A DNA stretch of 64,000 nt from Streptomyces meridianus (GTDB lineage Bacteria > Actinomycetota > Actinomycetes > Streptomycetales > Streptomycetaceae), in NCBI RefSeq assembly GCF_023703325.1, contig NZ_JAMQGM010000015.1, positions 1-64,000 of the forward strand. Direction: 5' to 3'. This document shows, in pieces, positions 25,891 through 35,295 of the stretch. The notes beneath the pieces were generated by a model. That model was not told where the DNA came from. It was given only the letters and a program-made list of their open reading frames with translations, and did not search any database. Each line of letters opens with the position of its first letter. Position 1 is the stretch's first letter. The position numbers and the translations under genes were made by a program.

Positions 25891-26781
25891 GTGACCAGCG
25901 AGATCACCCTTTTCGTCAATCCCACCGCGGGCCGAGGACGCGGCGCTCACGCCGCGCAGCCCGCCGCCGGCGCCCTCCGCGAGGCGGGTTTCGCCGTCCG
26001 CACCGTCGTCGGTGAGGACGCCGACGCCGCACTCGGCCGTGCCCGCGAGGCCGTGGCCGGCGGCACCGGCGCGCTGATAGCCGTCGGCGGGGACGGCATG
26101 GTCTCCCTTGCCCTGCAGGCTCTGGCCGGCACGGACACCCCCCTCGGAGTGGTGGCCGTCGGCACGGGAAACGACTTCGCCCGTTACAACGGTCTCCCGG
26201 TCCGGGACCCCGCAGCCGCAGGACGACTGATCGCCGAATCGCTCAAGGGCAGCCGCATCCGGAGCGTCGACCTCGGACGGTCCGGGGACCGGTGGTTCGG
26301 CACCGTCCTGGCCTCCGGGTTCGACTCGCGGGTCAACGATCGCGGCAACCGGATGCGCTGGCCCACCGGGCGGCTGCGCTACGACGTGGCCATGCTCCTC
26401 GAACTCGCCGATCTGCGCCCCATCCCGTACCGCATCCGGCTGGACGACGGTCCGGTACAGGAGATCGAGGCGACGCTCGTGGCCGTCGGCAACGGCCCCT
26501 CCTACGGCGGTGGCATGCGGATCTGCGCCGATGCGCAGCTCGACGACGGTCTCTTCGACATCACGGTGGTCGGTGAGTGCAGCCGGACCACCCTGCTCAA
26601 GGTGTTCCCGCGGGTCTACCGAGGCACGCACCTGTCCCACCCTGCGGTCACGGTCCACCGGGCGGCGAAGGTGAGCCTCGAGGCGGACGGGATCACCGGA
26701 TACGCGGACGGCGAACGGGTGGGACCGCTGCCGCTGACGGCCGAGGCAGTGCCCGCAGCGGTGCGGGTCGTGGTGCCCTGA
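25891..26781 (+). CDS. Diacylglycerol kinase-family lipid kinase (DagK/YegS-like)
   Basis: A 296-residue protein with the DAGK catalytic fold. Motifs are FVNPTAGRG at residues 8-16, the GGDGM nucleotide loop near 68-72 and GTGNDFAR near 92-99, with the C-terminal half carrying the GNGPSYGGGM motif. It phosphorylates diacylglycerol or a related lipid using ATP at the inner membrane face, for phospholipid recycling or mannoside/teichoic-acid turnover. In actinobacteria a DagK gene commonly lies between tatC and helY, as here. It is probably leaderless and ends at a hairpin. Confidence 0.92.
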   Translation: MTSEITLFVNPTAGRGRGAHAAQPAAGALREAGFAVRTVVGEDADAALGRAREAVAGGTGALIAVGGDGMVSLALQALAGTDTPLGVVAVGTGNDFARYNGLPVRDPAAAGRLIAESLKGSRIRSVDLGRSGDRWFGTVLASGFDSRVNDRGNRMRWPTGRLRYDVAMLLELADLRPIPYRIRLDDGPVQEIEATLVAVGNGPSYGGGMRICADAQLDDGLFDITVVGECSRTTLLKVFPRVYRGTHLSHPAVTVHRAAKVSLEADGITGYADGERVGPLPLTAEAVPAAVRVVVP

Positions 26782-26788
26782 CCGGCCA

Positions 26789-26811
26789 CGAAGGGCCCGG
26801 GCCGGGCTTCG
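26789..26811 (+). terminator. Hairpin terminator after lipid kinase gene
   Basis: CGAAG...GCCCG pairs with CGGGC...TTCG across 26789-26811 with one bulged G and a 3-base tip. Confidence 0.55.
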
Positions 26812-26860
26812 GGTAAAGATCGCGTCACTGTCAGGGGCGGCCGGTAGGCTCGTAGACACG

Positions 26861-29683
26861 ATGACCGAGGACATGTCCCCAGCCGAACGCTATGCCGCCG
26901 CCCGGATCCGGGCCGTCGAGGAGGCCACGGCCCTCCGTCCCTTCCGGCAGCTCTACGACTTCGACCTGGACCCCTTCCAGATCGAGGCATGCCAGGCCCT
27001 CGAGGCCGGGAAGGGCGTGCTGGTCGCGGCCCCGACGGGGTCCGGCAAGACCATCGTGGGCGAGTTCGCCGTTCACCTGGCCCTCGCCCAGGGCCGCAAG
27101 TGCTTCTACACGACGCCGATCAAGGCCCTGTCGAACCAGAAGTACAACGACCTGGTCAAACGTTACGGCGCCGACAAGGTCGGCCTGCTGACCGGTGACA
27201 ACAGTGTCAACGGCGATGCCCCGGTGATCGTGATGACCACCGAGGTGCTGCGGAACATGCTGTACGCGGGCTCGCAGTCGCTGGCCAATCTCGGCTATGT
27301 GGTGATGGACGAGGTCCACTACCTTTCCGACCGGTTCCGGGGGGCCGTGTGGGAGGAGGTCATCATCCACCTCCCCGACTCCGTCACCCTCGTCTCGCTG
27401 TCCGCGACCGTCTCCAACGCCGAGGAGTTCGGGGACTGGCTCGACACCGTGCGCGGCGACACCGAGGTGATCGTCTCCGAGCACCGGCCGGTACCGCTGT
27501 GGCAGCACGTCCTGGCCGGACGGCGGATGTACGACCTCTTCGAGGAGCGGGACGCCGGCGGGGCCGGCAGGCGCGAGGTCAACCCCGACCTCGTCCGGCT
27601 GGCACGGATGGAGAACCAGCGCACGGTCCATCCGAAGGACCGCTACCGCCGGGGCCGCGACAACCGGCGGGATGCGGACCGGGAGCGGGAGCGCCGGCAG
27701 CGCAGCCGCATCTGGACCCCCAGCCGGGTCGAGGTCATCGAGCGGCTCGACTCCGAAGGCCTGCTGCCCGCCATCACCTTCATCTTCAGCCGGGCGGGCT
27801 GCGAGGCCGCCGTGCAGCAGTGCCTTTACGCGGGGCTGCGCCTCAACGACGACGCGGGGCGCGCAGAGGTGCGGGCCCTCGTCGAACGGCGCACCGCCGT
27901 CATTCCCGACGAGGACCTGCACGTCCTGGGCTACTTCGAGTGGCTGGAGGCGCTGGAACGCGGGATCGCCGCCCACCACGCGGGCATGCTCCCGGCGTTC
28001 AAGGAAGTCGTCGAGGAGCTGTTCGTCCGCGGCCTGGTCAAGGCGGTGTTCGCCACCGAGACGCTGGCCCTGGGCATCAACATGCCCGCCCGCTCGGTGG
28101 TGCTGGAGAAGCTGGTCAAGTGGAACGGCGAGCAGCACGCCGACATCACCCCCGGCGAGTACACCCAGTTGACCGGCCGCGCCGGGCGGCGCGGCATCGA
28201 CGTCGAGGGCCACGCGGTCGTGCTGTGGCAGCGGGCCATGGACCCGGGTGCGCTGGCGGGACTGGCGGGCACCCGGACGTACCCGCTGCGCTCCTCGTTC
28301 AAGCCCTCCTACAACATGGCCGTCAACCTGGTCTCGCAGTTCGGCAGGCACCGCTCCCGCGAGCTCCTCGAGACATCCTTCGCCCAGTTCCAGGCCGACC
28401 GGTCGGTGGTCGGCATCTCCCGGCAGGTGCAGAAGAACGAGGAAGGCCTCGAGGGCTACCGGGAGTCGATGACCTGTCACCTCGGCGACTTCGACGAGTA
28501 CGCCCGCCTGCGCCGGGACCTCAAGGACCGGGAGACGGAACTCGCCAGGGAGGGAGCCGCCCAGCGCCGTGCCGCGGCCGCCGCGTCCCTCGAGAAGCTG
28601 AAGCCGGGGGACGTCATCCACGTCCCCTCGGGCAAGTACGCGGGTCTGGCCCTGGTGCTGGACCCGGGCCTGCCGGCCGGACGGTCCAACTCGCACCGCG
28701 GTTTCGACCATCACGACGGGCCGCGCCCGCTGGTGCTCACCGCCGAGCGGCAGGTCAAGAGGCTGGCCCAGATCGACTTCCCGGTGCCGGTGGAGTCGCT
28801 GCAGCGGATGCGGATCCCGCGGACCTTCAACGCCCGGAGCCCCCAGTCCCGCCGCGATCTGGCCTCCGCGCTGAGGACGAAGGCCGGGCACATCCCGCCG
28901 GACAAGCACCGCAAGAAGCGGTCGCCGGCCGCCGACGACCACGAGATCGCCCGGCTGCGGACGGCGATCCGGGCCCACCCCTGTCACGGTTGCGAGGACC
29001 GCGAGGACCACGCGCGATGGGCCGAGCGCTACCAGCGGCTCCGGAAGGACACGCGTCAGCTGGAGCGACGCATTGCGGGCCGTACGAACACCATCGCCCG
29101 GACCTTCGACCGGGTGTACGCCCTGCTGTCGGACCTCGGCTATCTGCATCGCGACGAGGTCACGGACGACGGCCGCCGCCTGGCCCGCCTCTACGGGGAG
29201 CTCGACCTGCTCGCTTCGGAGTGCCTGCGCGAGGGAGTGTGGGAGGGACTCAAGCCCGCCGATCTGGCCGCCTGCGCGTCGGCGCTCGTCTACGAGGCAC
29301 GTGCCGCGGACGACGCCCTGCCTCCCAAGCTGCCGTCCGGCGAGGCGAAGCGGGCGCTCGGCGAGATGGTCCACATCTGGGCGCGGCTGGACGCGAAGGA
29401 AGAGGAGCACGGCATCAGCCAGGCGGAGGGAGTGGGACAGCGCGAACCCGATCTGGGCTTCGCCTGGTCGGTCCACCGCTGGGCCTCCGGGCACGGCCTC
29501 GACGAAGTCCTGCGCGAGGCGGAGATGCCCGCCGGGGACTTCGTGCGCTGGTGCAAGCAGGTGATCGACGTACTCGGTCAGATCGCCGAGGCCGCTCCCG
29601 AGGAAACGACGGTGCGGCGCAACGCCCGCCGGGCCGTCGACGGCCTGCTGCGCGGCGTGGTCGCCTACTCGTCCGTCGGGTGA
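26861..29683 (+). CDS. helY: Ski2/Mtr4-like DEVH-box RNA helicase HelY
   Basis: A 940-residue superfamily-2 helicase. Walker A APTGSGKT is at 57-64, the DEVH box at 150-153, motif III SLSAT, and motif VI QLTGRAGRRGID. An arginine-rich insertion (RYRRGRDNRRDADRERERR, ~265-285) precedes helicase domain 2. The C-terminal half holds the DSHCT-type helical domain and CHGC (about 707-710). It probably unwinds structured RNA; in mycobacteria helY is also next to tatC. A TAGGCT box lies ten bases before ATG and there is no ribosome site, so the leader is very short or absent. Confidence 0.93.
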   Translation: MTEDMSPAERYAAARIRAVEEATALRPFRQLYDFDLDPFQIEACQALEAGKGVLVAAPTGSGKTIVGEFAVHLALAQGRKCFYTTPIKALSNQKYNDLVKRYGADKVGLLTGDNSVNGDAPVIVMTTEVLRNMLYAGSQSLANLGYVVMDEVHYLSDRFRGAVWEEVIIHLPDSVTLVSLSATVSNAEEFGDWLDTVRGDTEVIVSEHRPVPLWQHVLAGRRMYDLFEERDAGGAGRREVNPDLVRLARMENQRTVHPKDRYRRGRDNRRDADRERERRQRSRIWTPSRVEVIERLDSEGLLPAITFIFSRAGCEAAVQQCLYAGLRLNDDAGRAEVRALVERRTAVIPDEDLHVLGYFEWLEALERGIAAHHAGMLPAFKEVVEELFVRGLVKAVFATETLALGINMPARSVVLEKLVKWNGEQHADITPGEYTQLTGRAGRRGIDVEGHAVVLWQRAMDPGALAGLAGTRTYPLRSSFKPSYNMAVNLVSQFGRHRSRELLETSFAQFQADRSVVGISRQVQKNEEGLEGYRESMTCHLGDFDEYARLRRDLKDRETELAREGAAQRRAAAAASLEKLKPGDVIHVPSGKYAGLALVLDPGLPAGRSNSHRGFDHHDGPRPLVLTAERQVKRLAQIDFPVPVESLQRMRIPRTFNARSPQSRRDLASALRTKAGHIPPDKHRKKRSPAADDHEIARLRTAIRAHPCHGCEDREDHARWAERYQRLRKDTRQLERRIAGRTNTIARTFDRVYALLSDLGYLHRDEVTDDGRRLARLYGELDLLASECLREGVWEGLKPADLAACASALVYEARAADDALPPKLPSGEAKRALGEMVHIWARLDAKEEEHGISQAEGVGQREPDLGFAWSVHRWASGHGLDEVLREAEMPAGDFVRWCKQVIDVLGQIAEAAPEETTVRRNARRAVDGLLRGVVAYSSVG

Positions 29684-29690
29684 CGGACCG

Positions 29691-29725
29691 CACCGGGCGC
29701 CGGTCGCCCGCCCCGGCGCCCGGTG
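29691..29725. terminator. Bidirectional hairpin between helY and the exonuclease gene
   Basis: CACCGGGCGCCGG (29691-29703) pairs perfectly with CCGGCGCCCGGTG (29713-29725), loop 9 bases, between convergent genes. Confidence 0.75.
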
Positions 29726-29768
29726 GGAGCCGACCGGGTGCGTCCTGCCCCTGCGGTGCGTCGCGGGT

Positions 29769-30695
29769 TCAGCCGGCCAGGACCGTGAGAAGTCGCTGCA
29801 ACGAGCCACCGAGGCCCCACCGGTCGTCCAGCGAGCGCAGCGCCGCTGCGTCCCGCGGACCGGTCGGCAGCGCGGGCTCGAACTCCGGCAGCGGCACGTC
29901 GTCGGCGACCCGCACCACCTTCGGCGCCACGGCGAGGTAGTCGCGCGCCCCGTCGAGCCGCTTGCGCTGTGTCGGGGTCAGCTTCGCCGCGGGGTCGCCC
30001 ACCGCGGCCATGATCCCGGCAAGGTCCCCGTAGGCATCCAGCAGCTTGGCGGCGGTCTTCTCACCGATCCCCGGCACCCCGGGCAGCCCGTCGCTCGGGT
30101 CTCCGCGGAGCAGGGCGAGATCGGCGTAACCGCGGCCGTCGACCCCGTACTTGTCGCGCAGCACCTGCTCGTCGACGATCTGCAGGGTGCCGACGCCCTT
30201 GACGGGGTAGAGCACCCGGACCCCGCGGCCGTCGTCCACCAGCTGGTAGAGGTCCCGGTCGCCGGTGACGATGTCCACCGGGCCGGTGGCCCTGCCGGTC
30301 AGCGTGCCGATGACGTCGTCGGCCTCGAAGCCCGCGGCCCCGACCCGGGCGATGCCGAGCGCGTCGAGTACGTCCTCGATGACCGGAACCTGCGGGGAGA
30401 GAGTGTCGGGTACCTCCTCGACGTCCGCATCCACGGCCGAGGAGGCCTCCTCGGCCACCCGGTGGGCCTTGTAGGTGGGGATCAGCGCCACCCGCCAGTG
30501 CGGCCGCCAGTCGGCGTCCATGCAGGCCACCAGCTCGTCGGGCCGGTGGTCCTGGACGAGCCGGGCGATGAAGTCGAGCAGTCCGCGGACCGCGTTGACC
30601 GGCGTGCCGTCCGGGGCCCTGACCGAGTCGGGCACGCCGAAGTAGGCGCGAAAATACAAGGAGGCGCTGTCGAGAAGCATCAGGCGTCGGGTCAC
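29769..30695 (-). CDS. 5'-3' exonuclease, PolA N-domain-like
   Basis: A 308-residue stand-alone flap/5'-3' exonuclease. The metal-binding acidic residues appear in LMLLDSASLYFRAYFG, ACMDADWRPHWR, GFEADDVIGTL and VTGDRDLYQLV, with the helix-hairpin-helix GDPSDGLPGVPGIGEKTAAKLL. It lacks a polymerase domain. Its role is probably removal of RNA primers or 5' flaps alongside DNA polymerase I. In mycobacteria the equivalent gene is also next to helY. The ATG at 30695 directly begins the conserved fold. Confidence 0.93.
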   Translation of the reverse strand: MTRRLMLLDSASLYFRAYFGVPDSVRAPDGTPVNAVRGLLDFIARLVQDHRPDELVACMDADWRPHWRVALIPTYKAHRVAEEASSAVDADVEEVPDTLSPQVPVIEDVLDALGIARVGAAGFEADDVIGTLTGRATGPVDIVTGDRDLYQLVDDGRGVRVLYPVKGVGTLQIVDEQVLRDKYGVDGRGYADLALLRGDPSDGLPGVPGIGEKTAAKLLDAYGDLAGIMAAVGDPAAKLTPTQRKRLDGARDYLAVAPKVVRVADDVPLPEFEPALPTGPRDAAALRSLDDRWGLGGSLQRLLTVLAG

Positions 30696-30828
30696 ATGCC
30701 GATGATGCCGTACCCGTTGCGTTGCCGGGACGCCGGGAATCGCGGGGACCGCGACGGAGGAACCGTGGACGGCGCCCGTCTGCCGGCGCTCCGTCCCGTC
30801 GACGTCGCCGGCCAGGCCCGCCTCCCGG

Positions 30829-31968
30829 TCAGCCCTTCGCCGCCCCGCGCAGCGTGCGCTTCTGCGTCAGACGGTTCACGTCGTGAGCGGTCACGATCCC
30901 CTCCAGGTGTTCGCCGTCGACCACCAGGACGGGCAGCCCGGCCACTCCCGGGCGGCCCCGCTGCAGGACGTCGGCGAGCGGCTCGTCCGCCGTGGCGAAC
31001 GTGGACTGCGCCCGCGGGACGGCGACGTCCCGAACCCGCAGGCTCTCCCGCTGCGGAACGGGCACCCGCGCCAGCCGCGCCAGCGACACCACCCCGCTCG
31101 GGCGCCCCTCGAAATCCAGCAACGGCAGGACCGAGTGGCGCGAGCGGGCCGCCACCTCGTCGATGAAACGGCCCACGCTCACCCAGTCGGGGCCGGTGGC
31201 CACGGGAGCGGACATGGCGTCGGAGACCCGTACGCCGCTGAGTGTCGTGGTGAGCACCGCCTGCCTGCGCTCGGCGCCGGCGACCACCATCACGAAGAAG
31301 CCGATCAGTGCCAGCCACAGGCCCCCCGGTGCGCCGCGGACGAAGGTGATCCAACCGAGCACGAGGAGCAGAACACCGAGGACCTGTCCACTGCGCCCAG
31401 CCGCGCGTTCAGCACGCTCCCGGTCGCCGGTACGCCACCACAGCAGCGCCTGGACCACCCGCCCGCCGTCCAAGGGGGCGGCCGGCAGCAGGTTGAACAC
31501 ACCGAGCAGTACGTTGGCCCCCCCGAGCCACACCAGTACGGCGGCGGGCAGCGCCCAGCCGAGCCACGCATGGATGCCGATCCCGGCTCCGTAGGCGGCG
31601 CCACCGACGATCAGGCTGACGGCCGGTCCGCTGACGGCGACCCGGAACGCGACTCGGGCCGTCCCGGGCCGGTCCATTCTGGTCATGCCGCCCAGTGCCC
31701 AGAGCGTCACGTCCTGCACGGGCACCCCGCTGCGCTTCGCGGTTGCGGCGTGAGCGGCCTCGTGTGCGAGCAGGCTGGCCATGAGCAGGACGGCACCTGC
31801 CACGCTCGCGACCGTGTAGACGGTCGCGGATCTTCCCGGTGTCCACACGGGGAGCGTCTCGCGCCCCAGGGTGTAGGCGAGCAGCACGATCAGCAGGGGC
31901 ACACTCCAGTGCATGCGCAGCGGAACCCCGAGGATCTGACCGATCCGGACCGAGCCGTTCATCGCCAC
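30829..31968 (-). CDS. Site-2 protease family membrane metalloprotease with CBS pair
   Basis: A 379-residue M50B intramembrane protease. The zinc motif is HEAAH (His69, Glu70, His73), and the second ligand is in FNLLPAAPLDGGRVV. About six membrane segments are followed by two CBS motifs (~residues 245-370, VSDAMSAPVATG and DEPLADVLQRGRPG). Its organisation is the same as the protein at 6907-8154 but the sequence is clearly divergent, so they are old paralogues. Substrate unknown. It is 133 bases downstream (in transcription order, upstream) of the exonuclease start on the same strand. Confidence 0.91.
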   Translation of the reverse strand: MAMNGSVRIGQILGVPLRMHWSVPLLIVLLAYTLGRETLPVWTPGRSATVYTVASVAGAVLLMASLLAHEAAHAATAKRSGVPVQDVTLWALGGMTRMDRPGTARVAFRVAVSGPAVSLIVGGAAYGAGIGIHAWLGWALPAAVLVWLGGANVLLGVFNLLPAAPLDGGRVVQALLWWRTGDRERAERAAGRSGQVLGVLLLVLGWITFVRGAPGGLWLALIGFFVMVVAGAERRQAVLTTTLSGVRVSDAMSAPVATGPDWVSVGRFIDEVAARSRHSVLPLLDFEGRPSGVVSLARLARVPVPQRESLRVRDVAVPRAQSTFATADEPLADVLQRGRPGVAGLPVLVVDGEHLEGIVTAHDVNRLTQKRTLRGAAKG

Positions 31969-32108
31969 CTCCCTGGCTGGCGGCCCGGGTGGCCGGCGTG
32001 GACCGGTCGTCCACTCGGCTGCCGCCCACCTGACGCCTGGGGATTACGGGACGGATCCCGTCCCCGTCCACCAGTGTCGCTCCGACGGGGCGGCCTGAGC
32101 AGAGCCGC

Positions 32109-32160
32109 CCGGCCCCGGTCCGGCGGACAACCGGCCCGGCGGGGCACCCCCCGGGGCCGG
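32109..32160 (-). terminator. Possible terminator of the ATPase gene
   Basis: CCGGCCCCGG (32109-32118) and CCGGGGCCGG (32151-32160) are perfect inverted arms with a 32-base GC-rich loop, ~100 bases past the stop at 32257. Confidence 0.4.
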
Positions 32161-32256
32161 ACGAAGCGCCTGTCGGGAATCGGCCCGGCGTGCCTGCCGT
32201 GCCGGACAGCCGCCGAAGCGCAGGGGGCCGGGTCGGCAGCGGCGGGGGAGGGGCGC

Positions 32257-32754
32257 TCAGAGGCCGGTCGCGCCGTCCGGGGATCTTGCCTCCGCCGGCA
32301 GGGGGAGCGAGGCCCGGATGGTCTTCCCGCCGCCGTCCGGGTCCGGGACGGTCTCGGCATGGCCGCCGGCCTCCGCGCTGAGGTGGGCGACGAGGTTGAG
32401 CCCGCGGCCGTTGCAGTCGTCGTGACCGGCCGATTCCGGGCGGAGACCGGGGACGTGGGGGTGCCGGTCGTGGACGGCGATCACCAGGGTGCCCGGGCGA
32501 ACGGTGATGGTCACCGAGAAGTGCGAGGAGTGGCCGGCCGCGTGCACCACGCTGTTGGTGACGAGTTCGGAGAAAACGACGAGGGCAGCGCCCAGGACCG
32601 GGTGTTCGATGTTCAGGCCGCACCCGGCCAGCTCGGACCGGGCCCGGCGCCGTGCGGCTGGTACGGAGTCGATCGTGGTCGGTGCGCTGAACGTCCGGGT
32701 CCGGACGGACATCACGCGTCCGTCCGTGTTCGTCCAGCCGGTGAAGTAGATCAT
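32257..32754 (-). CDS. RsbW-like ATP-binding protein (HATPase_c_2)
   Basis: A 165-residue protein with the GHKL ATPase fold of anti-sigma/serine kinases. The N-box is FSELVTNSVVHAAGH (~61-75), the G1 box HDRHPHVPGL, and the G2 region DDCNGRGLNLVAHLSAEAGGH. Streptomycetes encode dozens of such proteins; some phosphorylate anti-anti-sigma factors, others have no known partner. No sigma factor or antagonist gene is adjacent. ATG at 32754 has TGGAGCGGG just upstream. A consensus-like promoter lies at 32909-32937. Confidence 0.85.
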   Translation of the reverse strand: MIYFTGWTNTDGRVMSVRTRTFSAPTTIDSVPAARRRARSELAGCGLNIEHPVLGAALVVFSELVTNSVVHAAGHSSHFSVTITVRPGTLVIAVHDRHPHVPGLRPESAGHDDCNGRGLNLVAHLSAEAGGHAETVPDPDGGGKTIRASLPLPAEARSPDGATGL

Positions 32755-32908
32755 CCCGCTCCAGGATCGGGCCCGGGGCCGGGGCGTGCGGAGGGGCCGG
32801 CGTGCGAGCACAGCGGAGCGGGCGGGGTGACTGCGTGGTGGTTCATGGTGGGACATCCGGACAATGATGGAGGGAAACGCACGATTCGTATGGAATGACG
32901 TCTGCTCG

Positions 32909-32937
32909 TATCTATCAGTCCGGGATTTTCGGGTCAA
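32909..32937 (-). promoter_or_regulatory. Vegetative-type promoter for the RsbW-like gene
   Basis: On the minus strand TTGACC (32937-32932) and TAGATA (32914-32909) are separated by 17 bases, a good match to the principal sigma consensus, in an unusually A+T-rich stretch. Predicted start near 32902 gives a ~150-base leader. The rest of the 311-base gap (32755-33065) shows no gene. Confidence 0.65.
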
Positions 32938-33065
32938 GGGTTTCGTGGCCGCCCTCACCGCAGGTCCTGTGACCGTCCGTGACCGCGGCACAGAGGCGGA
33001 AGGGCACCGCCGCCCGGGAGCGGTGGGGCCCTTCCGAGCTGCGGAAACAGCTCTTGCCCGGGTCG

Positions 33066-33773
33066 TCAGTCGTTTCGGGCCGCGGTGACCAGGGACTGCA
33101 TCACCCGCAGGTCGTCGCCGGCCTCCGGGTGCCACTGGACTCCCATGACGTAGCCGGCGGACGTCGGCAGCTCGATCGCCTCGACCGTGCCGTCCTCGGC
33201 ATGCGCGCTCGCCCGCAGTCCGCGGCCGAGCCGGTCCACGCCCTGATGGTGATAGGTGGGCACGTTCGCCGTCTCCGGCACGGCCCCGGCGTACCGCGTG
33301 CCCGGAACGGGCTTGACCGGATGGCCGGTGAACACCCCAGGCGGCCCAGCGTGCCCGTCGTGCCCGACCGTGTCGGGGAGGTGCTGCAGGAGAGTACCGC
33401 CCAGGGCGACGTTGAGCAGCTGCATGCCACGGCAGATGCCCAGAAGTGGCGTTCCGGCCGCCAACGCCGCCTCGATCAGAGCGAGTTCCCACGCGTCCCG
33501 CTCCAGGGCGGGCGGTCCCGTCCGCGGATGCGGCTCGGCGCCGTAGCGGACCGGCTGGACGTCGGGGCCGCCGGAGACGACGAGCCCGTCCAGCCGGACG
33601 ACGGTCTCCGCCGCTGCCGCCGGGTCGTCCGGCGGCAGCATGGCGGCGAGTCCGCCCGCCCGCTGCACCAGCAGGTGGTAGCCGGCGGGCAGCAGGGCCG
33701 CAGGAAGGTGCCAGACCCCCCATCGCACCGATGGATCGAGGTAGGTGCTGATGCCGATGAGGGGCTTGGTCAC
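33066..33773 (-). CDS. Gamma-glutamyl hydrolase, class I glutamine amidotransferase-like (peptidase C26, PuuD-like)
   Basis: A 235-residue enzyme with the catalytic triad Cys114 (LLGICRGMQLLN), His215 and Glu217 (GVQWHPE). PuuD-type members hydrolyse gamma-glutamyl amides such as gamma-glutamyl-GABA to glutamate plus the free acid. It lies 22 bases downstream of the permease on the same strand and opposite a gamma-glutamyl ligase, aldehyde dehydrogenase and alcohol dehydrogenase, which fits the last step of a gamma-glutamylated amine pathway. The exact substrate is inferred, not shown. Confidence 0.9.
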   Translation of the reverse strand: MTKPLIGISTYLDPSVRWGVWHLPAALLPAGYHLLVQRAGGLAAMLPPDDPAAAAETVVRLDGLVVSGGPDVQPVRYGAEPHPRTGPPALERDAWELALIEAALAAGTPLLGICRGMQLLNVALGGTLLQHLPDTVGHDGHAGPPGVFTGHPVKPVPGTRYAGAVPETANVPTYHHQGVDRLGRGLRASAHAEDGTVEAIELPTSAGYVMGVQWHPEAGDDLRVMQSLVTAARND

Positions 33774-33795
33774 GGGTCCTCCGGGCGGGTACGGA

Positions 33796-35271
33796 TCAGG
33801 TGCGGTCGAGTTCGGCCTCGGCCGCCGCCAGCGCTGCGAACTCCTCCTCGGGAGCGGCGGCGACGAGACGGTGGCGGCTGTAGAAGGCGAAGTAGGCGAG
33901 GGCGACGACGTAGACGCCGAGAGCGATGAACGCCGCCTCCTTGTCCACCAGGAACGTGGCCACCAGCGCGGAGAGCGCCAGCGCGAACGCCGTTCCGGAG
34001 GTGGCGACGCCGCCCGGTGTGCGGTAGGGACGGGGCAGCTCCGGCTCCCGCCGCCGCAGCACGATGTGCGACAGCGACATCAGGGCGTAGGAGATGGTGG
34101 CGCCGAACACGGCGACGTTGAGCATGCGGGCCCCGTCACCGGTCGCGGCAGCCAGCGAGAAGCCGATGGCACCGGGGACCAGCAGGCCGAGGTACGGCGC
34201 CTTGCGGCGGCTCGTCAGCGACAGGAACCGCGGCAGGTAGCCCGCCCGGGACAGCGCGAAGAGCTGACGGGAGCCGGCGTAGATGAGGGAGAAGAACGAG
34301 GCGACCAGGCCGGCCAGGCCCGCGTAGTTCACGAACCGGCTCAGCGCGGTGGGGCCGCTGTCCCCCTCGAGCGCCGCGACCAGCGGGTTGCCGGCGTCCT
34401 TCACCGCATCGGAGCCGTGGGCGCCCGTCGTCACGACGAAGGTCACCAGGGCCAGCACCAGCAGGATGCCGATGGAGAGCGCCATCGCCCTTGGAAGGGT
34501 GCGGGCGGGGTCCTTGGTCTCCTCGGCCGCCAGCGGAACCCCTTCTACTCCGAGGAAGAACCACATGCCGAACGGGAAGGCGGCCCAGATGCCCAGGAGG
34601 CCGAACGGAAGCCAGGAGTTCCCGCCGAACGCGCTCGCTTCGACCGGGATGTCGTTGAGCTTGCCGGCATCGAACTCGGTGACGGCCCCGAGGGCGAAGA
34701 TCACGAGCGCCGCGACCGCGATGCCGGTGACCACGAAGCTGAACCGCAGCGCCTCGCCGACCCCCCACAGGTGGATGCCGATGAAGACGGCGAAACAGGC
34801 AAGGTAGACCGGCCAGCCGGACTCGAGACCGAAGAGCCGCAGCGACTCGACGTAGTCGCCGATGAAGATGGAGATGGCCGCGGGGGCGAGCACGTACTCG
34901 ATGAGGATCGCCGTGCCGGTGAGGAAGCCGCCCCAGGTGCCGAGCGCGCGCCGGGCGAAGCCGTAGCCGCCGCCGGCCGTCGGCAGGACCGAAGCCAGCT
35001 CGGCCAGCGCGAACACCATGCAGGTGTACATGAGCCCCATCAGGACCGCGGCGATGGCCAGTCCGCCGAAGCCGCCTTCGGCGAGTCCGAAGTTCCAGCC
35101 GGAGAAATCACCCGAGACGACGTAGGCCACGCCGAGGCCGGTGAGCAGTAGCCAGCCGGCACTGCCGCGGCGCAGTTCGCGGCGCTCGAGATACGTGTCG
35201 TCACCGGCGGGTGTGCCGTCGCTCTTCGCTGCGGTCGGGGACGGTATGCGCGAATCCGTGCCTTCGGCCAT
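33796..35271 (-). CDS. APC-family amine/amino acid permease, ethanolamine permease-like
   Basis: A 491-residue permease with about twelve membrane segments. The first helix GWLLLTGLGVAYVVSGDFSGWNFGLAEGG and GVPLAAEETKDPARTLPRAM are characteristic of the ethanolamine permease branch of the APC superfamily. The start at 35271 is chosen for its AGGAG (GGCAGGAGATC) upstream; a frame reaching 35364 would run through a palindromic operator. It probably brings ethanolamine or a similar amine in for the ligase at 36269. The hydrolase gene follows in the same operon, and the gntR-type gene lies just upstream. Confidence 0.87.
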   Translation of the reverse strand: MAEGTDSRIPSPTAAKSDGTPAGDDTYLERRELRRGSAGWLLLTGLGVAYVVSGDFSGWNFGLAEGGFGGLAIAAVLMGLMYTCMVFALAELASVLPTAGGGYGFARRALGTWGGFLTGTAILIEYVLAPAAISIFIGDYVESLRLFGLESGWPVYLACFAVFIGIHLWGVGEALRFSFVVTGIAVAALVIFALGAVTEFDAGKLNDIPVEASAFGGNSWLPFGLLGIWAAFPFGMWFFLGVEGVPLAAEETKDPARTLPRAMALSIGILLVLALVTFVVTTGAHGSDAVKDAGNPLVAALEGDSGPTALSRFVNYAGLAGLVASFFSLIYAGSRQLFALSRAGYLPRFLSLTSRRKAPYLGLLVPGAIGFSLAAATGDGARMLNVAVFGATISYALMSLSHIVLRRREPELPRPYRTPGGVATSGTAFALALSALVATFLVDKEAAFIALGVYVVALAYFAFYSRHRLVAAAPEEEFAALAAAEAELDRT

Positions 35272-35295
35272 GGGGGGATCTCCTGCCTGGGGGCA

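Noticed and set aside
26831..29809. 992-codon open frame on the minus strand opposite helY
   Set aside because: It is an antisense shadow of a high-G+C gene. No ribosome site or known domain, and helY is unmistakable on the other strand.
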